The notes: generated by a model not told the origin, from the sequence alone. A stretch of DNA of 64,000 nucleotides from JAEUHM01 sp964538625 (GCA_964538625.1 CAZIGH010000025.1:10980-74979); one strand, 5' to 3'; shown: positions 1 through 8,739, counted from the stretch's first letter. Numbers and translations are program-made.

Positions 1-378
1 CATGATGGCGGGATACTGGGCGGCGCTTTTCCCGATGACGAAGAAGGTGCACTTGATGTTTCGCTGCTTGAGGATGTCGAGCAGCTGGGGCGTGAGCGTG
101 GGGTGAGGGCCGTCGTCGAAGGTCATGGCCAGCACGGGCTGGTCCGTGGTGACGGAGGAGTACCGGATGCGTGCTCCAGCGGGTGGCACATTTGGCACGT
201 AGGTGGGTGGATTTGCCCCCACGCTGTAGCTGGGCATGGGTGCTGGCGCAGGCGCGGGAGCAGGAGCAAGCATGACTGGGGCCTGCGGACGGCTCATGGA
301 GGGGAGCTGCATGTTGCTGACGGTGCATCCCGTCTGCGAGGTTGCGAGGGTGATGCCGAGCCAGATGCTGAGGTACAT
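1..378 (-). CDS. Polysaccharide deacetylase (NodB-type), N-terminal fragment
   Basis: The gene runs off the left edge; 126 codons from an ATG at 378 are visible. The protein opens with a short hydrophobic stretch ending in a Cys (about residue 18), suggesting an exported or lipid-anchored protein. A Pro/Ala-repeat linker (alternating AP, about residues 37-47) follows, then the start of a NodB domain with the metal and catalytic motif TFDDGPH and, further on, TFFVIG. This family removes N- or O-acetyl groups from extracellular polysaccharide or peptidoglycan. The zinc His pair and the C-terminal motifs lie outside the window, so activity cannot be judged. It ends an independent minus-strand unit upstream of which mtnP begins. 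Confidence 0.85.
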   Translation of the reverse strand, partial: MYLSIWLGITLATSQTGCTVSNMQLPSMSRPQAPVMLAPAPAPAPAPMPSYSVGANPPTYVPNVPPAGARIRYSSVTTDQPVLAMTFDDGPHPTLTPQLLDILKQRNIKCTFFVIGKSAAQYPAIM

Positions 379-447
379 GTTTTTGGGGGACACGAGTCGG
401 AGAGTAGGGGGAGAAAGTGGTTTGGGAAAGTCTAATTCTTATTAAAC

Positions 448-1308
448 TCAAAGAAACCGCTGGAGAATGGGCTGGAGTTTGGCGGTTGTGTCGGCTGGCC
501 ACAGCTCGCGAGCAGTCATCAGGGCACCGTCGAGGGAACGATGTTCTGGCCAGTCTGCCTCCAGCGGTATGCGGGGAATGACGCGTGCGAGTACGGCTTT
601 TGCCGTGGCGGCGTTTGCGGAGACATGAGCGACGACGGCTTCTGCGGTGACATGGGCCTCGTCTGTCTTCCAGCAGTCGTAGTCGGTAATCATGGCCATG
701 GTGGCGAGGGCTATCTCGGCTTCACGGGCGAGCTTGGCTTCCGGGAGGTTGGTCATGCCGATGACGTCGAAGCCGAGCTGGCGGTTGGCATTGGATTCTG
801 CCCGTGTGGAGAATGCAGGGCCGTCCATGTTCACATAGGTGCCGCCATTGTGAACGGTGGCACCTGAGGCGGTGGCTTCCTCTGCGAGCAAGGCGCGCAA
901 TCCCGCTGAAATGGGGTCAGCCATGGAGACGTGGCCCACGATGCCGTTCCCGAAAAAGGTGTGGTGCTCGCGCCTGGAGGTGCGGTCGAAGAACTGGTCT
1001 GGCAGGACCACGTGTCGGGGATGGTATTGCTCCTTGAGCGAGCCGACAGCCGTGATGGCGATGATGAAACGTACGCCGAGTGAGCGCATGGCCCAGATGT
1101 TGGCCCGGTGATTGATCTCGGTGGGAAGGATGCGGTGGCCGCGGGCGTGACGGGGCAGGAAGTAAACGCGACGCCCTGCGAACAAGCCGGCGGTGAGCGC
1201 GTCCGAGGGGCTGCCAAAGGGGGTGTCGATCTGGATGTCTTCGCGCTCAGTGAAGCCTTCGATGTCGTAAAGGCCGGAGCCGCCGATGATGCCGATGGAT
1301 GGGGACAT
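448..1308 (-). CDS. mtnP: S-methyl-5'-thioadenosine phosphorylase
   Basis: A 286-residue protein covering the whole PNP/MTAP family 2 fold. It cleaves methylthioadenosine with phosphate to adenine and methylthioribose-1-phosphate in methionine salvage. Visible motifs: the N-terminal phosphate loop GGSGLY (9-14), RHARGH (53-58), the substrate motif NMDGPAFSTR (160-169), the family signature TNLPEAKLARE (186-196) and TDYDCW (208-213). The two Asp residues of the last motif (209, 211) are those that select 6-amino purines, favouring MTA phosphorylase over guanosine/inosine phosphorylase. It lies 18 nt after murA on the same strand. No other methionine-salvage gene is adjacent. Confidence 0.93.
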   Translation of the reverse strand: MSPSIGIIGGSGLYDIEGFTEREDIQIDTPFGSPSDALTAGLFAGRRVYFLPRHARGHRILPTEINHRANIWAMRSLGVRFIIAITAVGSLKEQYHPRHVVLPDQFFDRTSRREHHTFFGNGIVGHVSMADPISAGLRALLAEEATASGATVHNGGTYVNMDGPAFSTRAESNANRQLGFDVIGMTNLPEAKLAREAEIALATMAMITDYDCWKTDEAHVTAEAVVAHVSANAATAKAVLARVIPRIPLEADWPEHRSLDGALMTARELWPADTTAKLQPILQRFL

Positions 1309-1326
1309 GGGTGTGGTGGGATGGGG

Positions 1327-2586
1327 TTACTTCACGCGTTCGAGGTCGGCTCCGAGGGAGTGAAACTTGTCGTCGAGGTGCTCGTAACCGCGGTCGATGT
1401 GGTAGAGGCGGTTGATCTCCGTTTTTCCCTGAGCGACGAGGGCGGCGAGCACGAGAGCGGCAGAAGCACGGAGGTCAGAGGCCATGACTGGGGCGCCCTT
1501 GAGGGTGCCGCCTCCACGGATGCGAGCGGTAGCGCCCTGGAGGTCGATATCCGCTCCCATGCGCTTGATCTCGGCCACGTGCATGAAGCGCTGGGGAAAG
1601 ATGGTTTCGGTGATGGTGGAGACATCCGGGATCATGGTGGCCAGCGCACAGAACTGGGCCTGCATGTCGGTGGGGAAACCTGGGTAGGGCTGGGTGGTGA
1701 TGTCAAAGCCCTTGGCGCTGGGGTTGGGCTTGATGCTGATGCTGTCCTTGGTGGTCTCCACGGGGAAGCCGCTGTTTTTGAGTACATCGATGACTGCCTT
1801 CATGTGCTCGGGGTTACAGCGTTTGAGCGTGATCCCCTCCCCCAGCATGGCCCCGGCGCAGAGGAAAGTGCCTGCCTCGATGCGATCCGGTATGACCGTG
1901 TGCTCGGCCCCATGAAGCTCTTTGACCCCTTGGATGACGATGCGATGGGTACCTGCGCCTTCGATCCGGGCGCCCATTTTGATGAGGAAGTTTGCAAGGT
2001 CTTCGACTTCAGGTTCGGCGGCGGCACCCTCGATGATGGTGGTGCCTTTTGCCAGTACGGCGGCCATCATGACATTGTCGGTGCCGAGCACGGTGGAGCC
2101 GTGCTTGCCCATGAGGTTGAGGGTTGCGCCTTTGAAGTTCTTTTTGGCGTCCACCTTGATGTCACCTCCGTCAACGGTGATCTGGGCTCCCAAGCCTTCG
2201 AGACCTTTGAGGTGCAAGTCCACGGGCCGATCTCCGATGACGCAGCCGCCGGGCAGGGAGACGGTGCACCTTTTGAGACGGCCGGTGAGAGGACCGAGCA
2301 CGCAGATGGAGGCGCGCATTTTCCTGACCAGGTCGTAGGGCGCGACGGACTTGATCTTCTTTGCCTCCACCACGACTACACCGCTGGCACGCTCGACTTC
2401 GGCACCGAGTTCGGCCAGGATTTGCGTCATGTAGTTGGTGTCCGAAAGGTCAGGCACGCGGCGGATGGTGCAGGGTTCCTTGGTGAGGAGGGTGGCTGCG
2501 AGGATGGGCAGCGAGGAGTTTTTGGAGCCGCTGATGGTGACGCGCCCTTTGAGGGGCGTGGGGCCGTTGACGATGAGTTTTTCCAT
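1327..2586 (-). CDS. murA: UDP-N-acetylglucosamine 1-carboxyvinyltransferase
   Basis: Catalyses the first committed step of peptidoglycan synthesis, moving enolpyruvate from PEP to UDP-GlcNAc in the cytoplasm. An ORF extends upstream to 2796, but that part overlaps the next gene and has no family similarity; the ATG at 2586 gives 419 residues and a normal MurA start (MEKLIVNG). With this start the key residues fall exactly on the E. coli numbers: Lys22-Asn23 in the SKN motif and the catalytic, fosfomycin-sensitive Cys115 in LPGGCVIG. The fold ends with the usual RGYEHLDDKF segment. Upstream on the same strand lie a small RNase III-domain gene and a superoxide dismutase. Confidence 0.97.
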   Translation of the reverse strand: MEKLIVNGPTPLKGRVTISGSKNSSLPILAATLLTKEPCTIRRVPDLSDTNYMTQILAELGAEVERASGVVVVEAKKIKSVAPYDLVRKMRASICVLGPLTGRLKRCTVSLPGGCVIGDRPVDLHLKGLEGLGAQITVDGGDIKVDAKKNFKGATLNLMGKHGSTVLGTDNVMMAAVLAKGTTIIEGAAAEPEVEDLANFLIKMGARIEGAGTHRIVIQGVKELHGAEHTVIPDRIEAGTFLCAGAMLGEGITLKRCNPEHMKAVIDVLKNSGFPVETTKDSISIKPNPSAKGFDITTQPYPGFPTDMQAQFCALATMIPDVSTITETIFPQRFMHVAEIKRMGADIDLQGATARIRGGGTLKGAPVMASDLRASAALVLAALVAQGKTEINRLYHIDRGYEHLDDKFHSLGADLERVK

Positions 2587-2680
2587 GAAGAGAAGACAGG
2601 CGCAGGAAGACGGGAGGAGCACCATGGCTATGGGCAAGGCACGCCGGAGCGCAAGCGGCTTTCTCAAAATACCGCGTGGC

Positions 2681-2995
2681 TCAACTCCTCGCCTTACGCT
2701 GGCGCTTTCCCTCCTGCCTGAGAAAGAGCGGCTCGATGTGCTGCTCGATCCATGCCCAAGCGGCGGCCATGCCCTGGCGGCGATGGACCTGGCCAATGGC
2801 CGCCTCTACTCGTGTGGGATTGCCGATGTTGTTGAGGAACTGGTTACTGGTGAACCGGGTTTTCATTTCGGCATCAATGTGACCGAAGCGTTCGAGAATC
2901 CACGAGCGCACGTAGAGTTCCAGTACGGCGTCTCCCAGCCACGCGTCGGGGCGGAGTGTCTCTACGGGTCCTGGGGGCAGCTCTGGTGAAGGCAT
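2681..2995 (-). CDS. Mini-III-like ribonuclease III domain protein
   Basis: A 104-residue protein made of a single RNase III domain and no double-stranded-RNA-binding domain. The WLGDAVLELYVR segment (about residues 18-29) matches the core RNase III signature and keeps the catalytic Asp. A second conserved helix is seen as VEAAIG, which keeps the Glu of the EALIG motif. The Asp that precedes this helix in full-length RNase III is replaced by Thr, as in the 23S-rRNA maturase Mini-III (MrnC), where that position is also not Asp. I chose the ATG at 2995 because the longer ORF start (3034) overlaps the sod gene by 4 nt and adds residues with no similarity. The RNA substrate is unknown. It lies between sodA and murA on the minus strand. 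Confidence 0.65.
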   Translation of the reverse strand: MPSPELPPGPVETLRPDAWLGDAVLELYVRSWILERFGHIDAEMKTRFTSNQFLNNIGNPTRVEAAIGQVHRRQGMAAAWAWIEQHIEPLFLRQEGKRQRKARS

Positions 2996-3030
2996 GGCTC
3001 CACCAGAGCACGAGTTCCCGCGTTCTAAAA

Positions 3031-3756
3031 TCACATCTTGGCCTGCGCGTATTGCGCACTGACCTGGTTCCAGTCAACGACGTTCCACCAAGCCGTGATG
3101 TAGTCTGGGCGCTTGTTCTGATACTTCAGGTAGTAAGCGTGCTCCCACACGTCTAGGCCAAGGATGGGCGTTCCGAGATCTTCCTCTGCCACGATGCCCT
3201 TCATGTAGGGATTGTCCTGATTGGGCGTGGAGGTGACCTTGAGCGAGCCATCCGGGCGCACGAGCAGCCAGGCCCAGCCGGAGCCGAACTGCTTGGTGCC
3301 TTTCTCGGCAAAGAGCTTCTTGAAGTCGTCTATGCTGCCAAAGGTGCTCTGGATGGCAGCTCCGAGCTTGCCCTCGGGGCCCGCTGGCCCCTTGCCCTCG
3401 GGGGCCATCCACTTCCAGAAGAGGGTGTGGTTCACGTGGCCGCCGCCGTTGTTGCGCACGGCCTGCCTGGCCGCCTCTGGCAGCGAGGGAATGCTTTTGC
3501 AGAGGTCAATGGCATCGTCATTCGAGATGCCAGCGCTCTCCATGGCGGCTTTGAGGTTGTTGATGTAAGCCACGTGGTGCTTCCCGAAGTGGATGGACAT
3601 GGTCTGCGCGTCGATGTGCGGTTCTAGCGCCTCGAACGCATAGGGAAGCTCCGCTTGGTGGAGGGAGTTGATGGAAGGTGCGGCGGAAGTGGTGGACGGC
3701 GAGAGAGCGGCCGCAGTGGCGGCCCCGGCGGTGGCGAGAAAGTGTCTGCGTTTCAT
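3031..3756 (-). CDS. sodA: Superoxide dismutase, Mn type, exported by a Tat-like signal
   Basis: A 241-residue Fe/Mn-family superoxide dismutase that disproportionates superoxide. Metal ligands are all present: His56 (IHFGKHH), His110 (HVNHTLFW), Asp202 and His206 (DVWEHAYY). The Gln of the NQDNP motif (about 180) and the GGGH sequence are typical of the Mn rather than the Fe subtype. The N-terminus starts KRRHFLATAG followed by an Ala-rich hydrophobic stretch, a twin-arginine-like signal, so the enzyme is probably placed in the periplasm. That is unusual for MnSOD but seen in this phylum. The ATG at 3756 puts the Arg pair at the start of the signal; an ATG at 3765 is the alternative. Confidence 0.93.
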   Translation of the reverse strand: MKRRHFLATAGAATAAALSPSTTSAAPSINSLHQAELPYAFEALEPHIDAQTMSIHFGKHHVAYINNLKAAMESAGISNDDAIDLCKSIPSLPEAARQAVRNNGGGHVNHTLFWKWMAPEGKGPAGPEGKLGAAIQSTFGSIDDFKKLFAEKGTKQFGSGWAWLLVRPDGSLKVTSTPNQDNPYMKGIVAEEDLGTPILGLDVWEHAYYLKYQNKRPDYITAWWNVVDWNQVSAQYAQAKM

Positions 3757-3840
3757 GGCAAACACAAAACGCCCGTGACTTGAGATTTGATGCGGGCATT
3801 TCCTTTGACCGGCGGAATGTGCCGCCTAGCATCCACGCCG

Positions 3841-4563
3841 ATGATCAAACACACCCTCCTCTTCGGCGCCGTCCTGGCTACTGCGCATTTCGTGGCGTCC
3901 GCTCAAGATGCCGCTCAACCCGCCCCCACCTCACCTGCATCTATGGATGACCCTCTCAAGAACGTGCCGATGGATAAAGTCAGCTACTTCATCGGCAACA
4001 ACTTCGGCAAACGCATGGCGGGACAGGGGTTCACTCTGGACTACGACCAACTTCTCGCCGGGATCAAGGACGCGGTGGAAGGGAAAGAAACGAAGTACCC
4101 GCCCGCCGAGTTGGAGTCTGCCATGCAGGTCTTCCAGAACGCCATGACTACCCTGGAGTCCCAGCGCGGAGAGCGCAATAAGCAGGCTGGTACGGAGTTC
4201 TTGGCCGCGAATGGGAAGAAAGAGGGTGTCACCACCACTGCGAGCGGCCTGCAATATGAAGTGCTGAAGGCGGCTGAGGGTGCAAAGCCCAAGGCCACGG
4301 ACACCGTGAAGGTCCACTACCACGGCACCTTGATCAACGGCAAGGTGTTCGACAGCTCGGTGCAGCGTGGCGAACCGATCGAGTTCGGCCTCAACCAAGT
4401 CATCCCCGGCTGGACTGAAGGCGTTCAGCTCATGAACAAGGGCAGCAAGTTCAAGTTCTACATCCCCTCCGACCTCGCTTACGGCCCGAGTGGTCAGGGC
4501 GATATAGGACCCAACGAAGTGCTCATCTTCGAGGTGGAGCTTCTCGACTTCCGCAGCATGTAA
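3841..4563 (+). CDS. FKBP-type peptidyl-prolyl cis-trans isomerase (Mip/FkpA-like)
   Basis: A 240-residue exported folding catalyst. An N-terminal signal peptide ends near Ala21 (VASAQ). It is followed by an FKBP N-terminal dimerisation domain (about 40-125, with YFIGNNFGKRM) and a full FKBP domain (about 137-238) with VHYHGTLINGKVFDSS, the VIPGW motif and the LAYGPSG loop. The Trp of VIPGW and the Tyr of LAYG are the usual active-site residues. This arrangement matches Mip and FkpA, periplasmic or outer-membrane isomerases that act on secreted proteins. The ATG at 3841 was preferred to 3787 because it begins the signal peptide. The gene is divergent from sodA and ends in a clear hairpin terminator. 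Confidence 0.92.
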   Translation: MIKHTLLFGAVLATAHFVASAQDAAQPAPTSPASMDDPLKNVPMDKVSYFIGNNFGKRMAGQGFTLDYDQLLAGIKDAVEGKETKYPPAELESAMQVFQNAMTTLESQRGERNKQAGTEFLAANGKKEGVTTTASGLQYEVLKAAEGAKPKATDTVKVHYHGTLINGKVFDSSVQRGEPIEFGLNQVIPGWTEGVQLMNKGSKFKFYIPSDLAYGPSGQGDIGPNEVLIFEVELLDFRSM

Positions 4564-4585
4564 CGAGCAGCAGATTCCTTTGCTC

Positions 4586-4620
4586 ACGTCCGCATCCGCA
4601 AGGGTGCGGACGTTTTCTTT
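4586..4620 (+). terminator. Rho-independent terminator after the FKBP gene
   Basis: A perfect 9-bp stem (ACGTCCGCA at 4586-4594 pairing with TGCGGACGT at 4605-4613) with a 10-nt loop is followed by a T-rich run. It starts 22 nt after the FKBP stop codon. Confidence 0.85.
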
Positions 4621-4670
4621 TCCTGCGGTTGCAGCCGTTCAATCGCTCTCCAGACTCGACACCAAAGATC

Positions 4671-5279
4671 ATGGAACACGTCCTCGTTATCCCCCGCTCG
4701 CTCTTTGACTCCCTTGGCAGTTTTCAAGGCTTCCAGCCAGATGTGGGGCGCTATCTGCCCGCCATGCTGGACCCGGCGAACAACTTTTTCATGGAGCGCC
4801 CTGCGGCGGAGAATGATCCCACACACAAACAAATCATCCCCTACTCTCTCTTCCATCATGAGGGAAGGCTACTGTGCTACACACGCGGCGGTAAGGGTGG
4901 CGAGAAGCGTCTTCATGCGAAACGCAGTGTAGGAATAGGCGGTCACATCAACCCTGTGGACCAGACGCAGGCGCATCTCGGAGAGCAGACGTATTTCAAC
5001 GGAGTCGAGCGGGAGATCAGCGAAGAACTGCGGATCACCGGTGGCCACAGTCAGCGCGTTCTGGGACTGCTCAATGACGATAGCAACGAAGTGGGCCAAG
5101 TGCATCTGGGCGTGGTGCACCTCTTTGAGCTGGAGACGGATGCAGTGGAGTCCAATGAAGAAGCCATTCAGGACTTGCAGTTTGTTTCGATCGAAGAGCT
5201 CGTTGCCAGCGCCGACCAGCTTGAAACCTGGTCCGCCATTTGTGTGCAGCACCTCGCCAGTACCCTGAAGCCTCAGTGA
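4671..5279 (+). CDS. Nudix-like phosphohydrolase
   Basis: A 202-residue protein without a signal peptide. The central part resembles a Nudix domain: GIGGHINP (88-95), and after an insertion VEREISEEL (112-120), the helix that carries the metal-binding REXXEE core of the Nudix box. The insertion between the Gly-rich start and the helix makes the box longer than the canonical 23 residues. Proteins of this layout are usually annotated only as predicted phosphoesterases; the substrate is unknown. The start at 4671 is the first ATG after the upstream terminator that leads into conserved-looking sequence; an ATG at 4629 would add 14 residues. Its end overlaps the convergent DUF58 gene by 7 nt. Confidence 0.75.
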   Translation: MEHVLVIPRSLFDSLGSFQGFQPDVGRYLPAMLDPANNFFMERPAAENDPTHKQIIPYSLFHHEGRLLCYTRGGKGGEKRLHAKRSVGIGGHINPVDQTQAHLGEQTYFNGVEREISEELRITGGHSQRVLGLLNDDSNEVGQVHLGVVHLFELETDAVESNEEAIQDLQFVSIEELVASADQLETWSAICVQHLASTLKPQ

Positions 5280-6145
5280 TCACAGGCTCCTGCGGTCACG
5301 GCTTCAGCCCGCAACGCATCCAAAAAAGGTGCCTCCGCCTTCACCCTGGCAAACGGTATGCCGAGCCTCACACAAGGCTCTCGCCATAGCGTGAAGTGCC
5401 GAGCGTAGGCCTCCTCATAGCGCTTCAGTATCGCTGCATCCACTCGGCGCTTCTCTTTCAGCTCCGTCTCGCAGTCCTCAAACTCCACATTCTGCTCCCA
5501 CTCCGGTGAAGCCTCTTGCTGAGAAAAGACAGCCAGCACCAGCCCGCGTCCCCGGCTCGCGGTCAGCGGCACCGCAACGAATTCTGGCGTCCCTGGAAAA
5601 AGAAGGTCGCTCACCAGCACGCGCAGTGATCCCGGACGCAGCGGCACCTCTTGGAGCACCGGCAGCACAGACTGCCCCGGAGGTGCCGGTCCAAGACGCC
5701 AGTCGCCGGCCATCACCAGGGCCGTGTCCACCGCATTCCAGCGGACGCCTTGGAGAGCGAAAACACGGAGGGAAGCACCCAGTTGAAGCGCACTCTCGAT
5801 GCACCAGTAAGCCGTCTCCCACGTCCTCAACCGCTTGGCCTCATTCACAAACATGGAGGAAGAGACGTCCAGAAGCACGTCCACTTTGGGGCTGACCTCC
5901 TGGCGATAGAGCTTCATCGTGTAGTGCCCGCTGCGGGCGTAGGCCTGCCAGTTGATGTGTCTCGGATCATCCCCCGGTACGTAGGCCCGCTGGTCCTGAA
6001 AATCCAAAGAGTTCCCCGTACCATGGCCAAGCATGGCACCGCCGCCGCCAGACCAGCGGTGAGAGCGCAAAGGCAGCCGCGCCACCGCTGCCGCAGCTGC
6101 CATGCGCCGTCTTACGTCAGCCAGGTCTGGGAGGTCTGTCACCAT
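5273..6145 (-). CDS. DUF58 domain protein
   Basis: A 290-residue protein with the DUF58 signature: LDFQDQRAYVPGDDPRHINW (about 47-66), then the Tyr-Arg-Gln-Glu stretch, followed by a von Willebrand-like start DVLLDVSSSMF with the DxSxS metal-ion site. DUF58 proteins are usually partners of MoxR AAA ATPases; here the partner is instead an ABC exporter whose permease gene ends 2 nt upstream. The three genes (ATPase, permease, DUF58) form one minus-strand operon, as in many Verrucomicrobiota and Bacteroidota where a MoxR gene may lie elsewhere. No membrane segment is evident. The molecular role is not established for the family. Confidence 0.88.
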   Translation of the reverse strand: MVTDLPDLADVRRRMAAAAAVARLPLRSHRWSGGGGAMLGHGTGNSLDFQDQRAYVPGDDPRHINWQAYARSGHYTMKLYRQEVSPKVDVLLDVSSSMFVNEAKRLRTWETAYWCIESALQLGASLRVFALQGVRWNAVDTALVMAGDWRLGPAPPGQSVLPVLQEVPLRPGSLRVLVSDLLFPGTPEFVAVPLTASRGRGLVLAVFSQQEASPEWEQNVEFEDCETELKEKRRVDAAILKRYEEAYARHFTLWREPCVRLGIPFARVKAEAPFLDALRAEAVTAGACDH

Positions 6146-6147
6146 GC

Positions 6148-7584
6148 TCAGGTGGCGGCCTTGCTTGCGTGGATAACTGCGCGCGCTTGACCGTGCATCT
6201 GGATGAGCACTCGCATTTCCCGAACCGCGATGACAAAAACAAACAGCAACACCACAAGGGAGACAACCATGCCCACCGAGCCCAGTATAGCCAGAACTTC
6301 CCGGTTATTGGCTTCAGCAATGCTGGCCATCAACCCGGCGCCCGGCATCAGCGCCTGCATGAAATGCCCCGCAGACTCTGGACTCATCATCTGCCCCACC
6401 ACGTACCAAAGCATGCTGAAGAACTGCACAAAGAGATACAGTCCAAGACGGTTATTCGTGCGGTTGAACAGTTGAAGCACCAGAACCGGAAGCAAGACCG
6501 TAGCCAGGCAGAGCAGCACCTGAATCAGCGACATTTCTCCAGGGTCCACCCAAGACCACACCACCGTGGAGGCGAGCACGACCATGGAGGCATAAATCAC
6601 CCCGCTTGCCCAGCCCGGATGCAGCACTAGCCCCATCACCCGCCCGGCAAATCCAAGACGCTCCCAGGGAACATACACCACCGGCAGATGGCTCGTCCTC
6701 TCCGTGAGCGCCGACACCAGTGCCCAAGCCAGCATCGGTACCAGTGGAATAAACATCTTTGAAGCGCCTTCACCTGCATCCACCGCATAGCCTAGCCCGG
6801 CCAAGGGAAACGCCACCAGCGGCAGCAGCCGACGCAGCCAAGGATGACTTTCCGCTGCAGGGGCTATACGGGCCTGCGTCTCCAGAAGCAGAAAAACGGT
6901 GTAACAAACGCACAGACAGAGTCCCACAAGAAGCGCGGTTACCATGTCCCCCCCAGTTCCCATACCCCTCAAGAACGCTCTCGAAAACAGAAAGCCTGAG
7001 AAGAAAGAGAGCAAGGAAATCCCGCCGAACGTCAGCACGATGAGCCGGAACGCCGGGGCGGCTGTGGAGAGCGCTACGCAGAGAGCTGTCAGCACAGAAG
7101 ACATCATCAGCATGAAGGCGAGCGTTTGCAGATCACCCACGATGTTCACCTGACCGAAGAAGTAACGCAGCACGGCATAGGGCAAAACCGCCACCGTGAG
7201 CAGAAGCGTCTGGGCCATCAGTGCGAGCCACTTGCCCGCCACTATGCGGAAGCTGCCCATCTTTGTCAGCGCTACGAGGTCCAGTGTATTGGCCTTCACT
7301 TCTTCACTGATGGCCGTCAGCCCGCGCAACGGCATGACCACCAGCATCAAGAGGCCCAGCGCCGCCCAAAGCAGACCCTCCAGGAGTCGCCCTGCGTCCT
7401 CGCCATCCGGGCCATGATGGGCCAGCATTCTCATGCCGAGAAGCAACACCATGGCCACCTGGATCGCGATAAACGTGCTTACGAAAAGCTTCGTCTTCAG
7501 CCCCTGACGCAGTTCCTTTACGAGGATGGGACTCAGCCAGTCACCAAAGTCACGCCCCGGTGCTGCACCCACATCAGCGCTCAT
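6148..7584 (-). CDS. ABC-2 type transporter permease
   Basis: A 478-residue integral membrane protein with about 12 hydrophobic segments spread over its length. The N-terminal half has the ABC-2 coupling region (a Glu-rich cytoplasmic loop ISEEVKANTLDLVALTKM at about 92-109) that contacts the ATPase. Its start overlaps the ATPase stop by 4 nt (ATGA), so the two are almost certainly translated together and form one exporter. The substrate cannot be read from the sequence. The length and doubled set of membrane segments suggest a fused tandem of two six-helix units, or a permease with an extra C-terminal membrane part. Confidence 0.85.
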   Translation of the reverse strand: MSADVGAAPGRDFGDWLSPILVKELRQGLKTKLFVSTFIAIQVAMVLLLGMRMLAHHGPDGEDAGRLLEGLLWAALGLLMLVVMPLRGLTAISEEVKANTLDLVALTKMGSFRIVAGKWLALMAQTLLLTVAVLPYAVLRYFFGQVNIVGDLQTLAFMLMMSSVLTALCVALSTAAPAFRLIVLTFGGISLLSFFSGFLFSRAFLRGMGTGGDMVTALLVGLCLCVCYTVFLLLETQARIAPAAESHPWLRRLLPLVAFPLAGLGYAVDAGEGASKMFIPLVPMLAWALVSALTERTSHLPVVYVPWERLGFAGRVMGLVLHPGWASGVIYASMVVLASTVVWSWVDPGEMSLIQVLLCLATVLLPVLVLQLFNRTNNRLGLYLFVQFFSMLWYVVGQMMSPESAGHFMQALMPGAGLMASIAEANNREVLAILGSVGMVVSLVVLLFVFVIAVREMRVLIQMHGQARAVIHASKAAT

Positions 7585-8642
7585 GACAGACCTCCTTTCA
7601 GCATCTCGACAAACGCATCCTCAAGCCGACGCTCCTCACGGCGGAAGTCCACCACCCTCAGCCCATCCTGCACCATTCGCTTCAGACCATCCGCCAGTGC
7701 CTCAGCATTGCCAGAGTCCAGCGCCAGCAGCGCACCATCCCTCTTGCGCTCCAGCAAACTCCAGCCCGCATTCAGCTCTGCCCACTCGTATAGCGCATCC
7801 GCTTCACCCAGCACCCGCACCTCTACCACGAAGCGCTGTGCCGCCAAGTGATCACCCCGCCTTAATGTTTCCGCAGCTCCATGATAGACAATCTTCCCGG
7901 AGTCGATGAAAAGCATCGTATCACACATCTCTCCCAGCTCAGAAAGGATGTGGGAGCTGATGAAGAGCGTCTTCCCTCGCTGGGCGAGCAACCGCACGAG
8001 GTTTTTGAACTCCAGGCGAGCCTTTGGATCCAAGCCCGCCGCAGGTTCATCAAGAATGAGAAACTCAGGATCAGGAATCAACATCCTGCCGAAACAAAGA
8101 CGCTGGCCCATGCCCTTGGAGAGCTGGTTCATCAACCGGTCACTCAGCATCGTCAGGTCCGCGAAGTCCATCACCTCCCGCACGCGTTGCACCCTCGCCT
8201 TGCCCTTCAGACCGTAAGAACGGGCAAAAAAGTCCAAATACTCAAACACTGTCATGCTGGAGTAGGTGCCGTAGTGGTCTGGCATCCAGCCCACCAGCTG
8301 CCTCACCTCCTGGGGCCGCTGCATCACATCCGCCCCGCCGATCTCAATGCTCCCTTCGTTCGGCACATCCAGAGTGGCCATCATTCGCATCGTCGTTGTC
8401 TTGCCCGCGCCATTGGCACCGATGAACCCCACCACCTGTCCCTTCTGGATCTCGAATGAAATGCCTTTCACCGCATGGACATTGTCGAACTTGCGATGCA
8501 GATCGCGCACTTTGACCAGAGCGGAAGGAAGTGGAGGTGGGGCCGAAGATATGGGTGCCGGGTGACCGCAGACAGAGTAACCAGCAACGGACAAAATACA
8601 CAAGCAGGAAGAGAGAAGCATTCCGAAGTGTAGCTCTTCCAT
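7581..8642 (-). CDS. ABC transporter ATP-binding protein
   Basis: ATPase subunit of the exporter made with the next gene. Walker A GANGAGKTT, the Q-loop region, the signature LSKGMGQRL (a Ser-Lys-Gly variant of LSGGQ), Walker B FLILDEPAAGLDP and the switch His in ISSHIL are all present. A C-terminal extension of about 100 residues follows the nucleotide-binding domain, as in NatA/CcmA-type exporters. The ORF start at 8642 gives about 40 extra N-terminal residues, including a hydrophobic Cys-containing stretch, before the domain begins; this region is unusual for an ATPase and the true start may lie downstream, though no convincing ATG is seen there. It is divergent from the sugar dehydrogenase gene. 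Confidence 0.92.
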   Translation of the reverse strand: MEELHFGMLLSSCLCILSVAGYSVCGHPAPISSAPPPLPSALVKVRDLHRKFDNVHAVKGISFEIQKGQVVGFIGANGAGKTTTMRMMATLDVPNEGSIEIGGADVMQRPQEVRQLVGWMPDHYGTYSSMTVFEYLDFFARSYGLKGKARVQRVREVMDFADLTMLSDRLMNQLSKGMGQRLCFGRMLIPDPEFLILDEPAAGLDPKARLEFKNLVRLLAQRGKTLFISSHILSELGEMCDTMLFIDSGKIVYHGAAETLRRGDHLAAQRFVVEVRVLGEADALYEWAELNAGWSLLERKRDGALLALDSGNAEALADGLKRMVQDGLRVVDFRREERRLEDAFVEMLKGGLS

Positions 8643-8739
8643 GGGAGAATCCTGTCACTGGCTGATTTCCCGCTTGCCGGAAAGCAGCGGAATTTTCTAA
8701 GCTCAAACGGTCCCAGACAATTCCTCACCGCCACCAACC

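Noticed and set aside
1108..2721. 537-residue open frame on the plus strand opposite murA and mtnP
   Set aside because: It is antisense to two well-supported genes, has a low-complexity Gly/Asp/Glu composition with no family motif, and comes from the high-GC codon pattern of the opposite strand.
2587..2796. N-terminal extension of murA to 2796
   Set aside because: It overlaps the RNase III-domain gene, has no similarity, and the ATG at 2586 places Lys22 and Cys115 at their exact usual positions.
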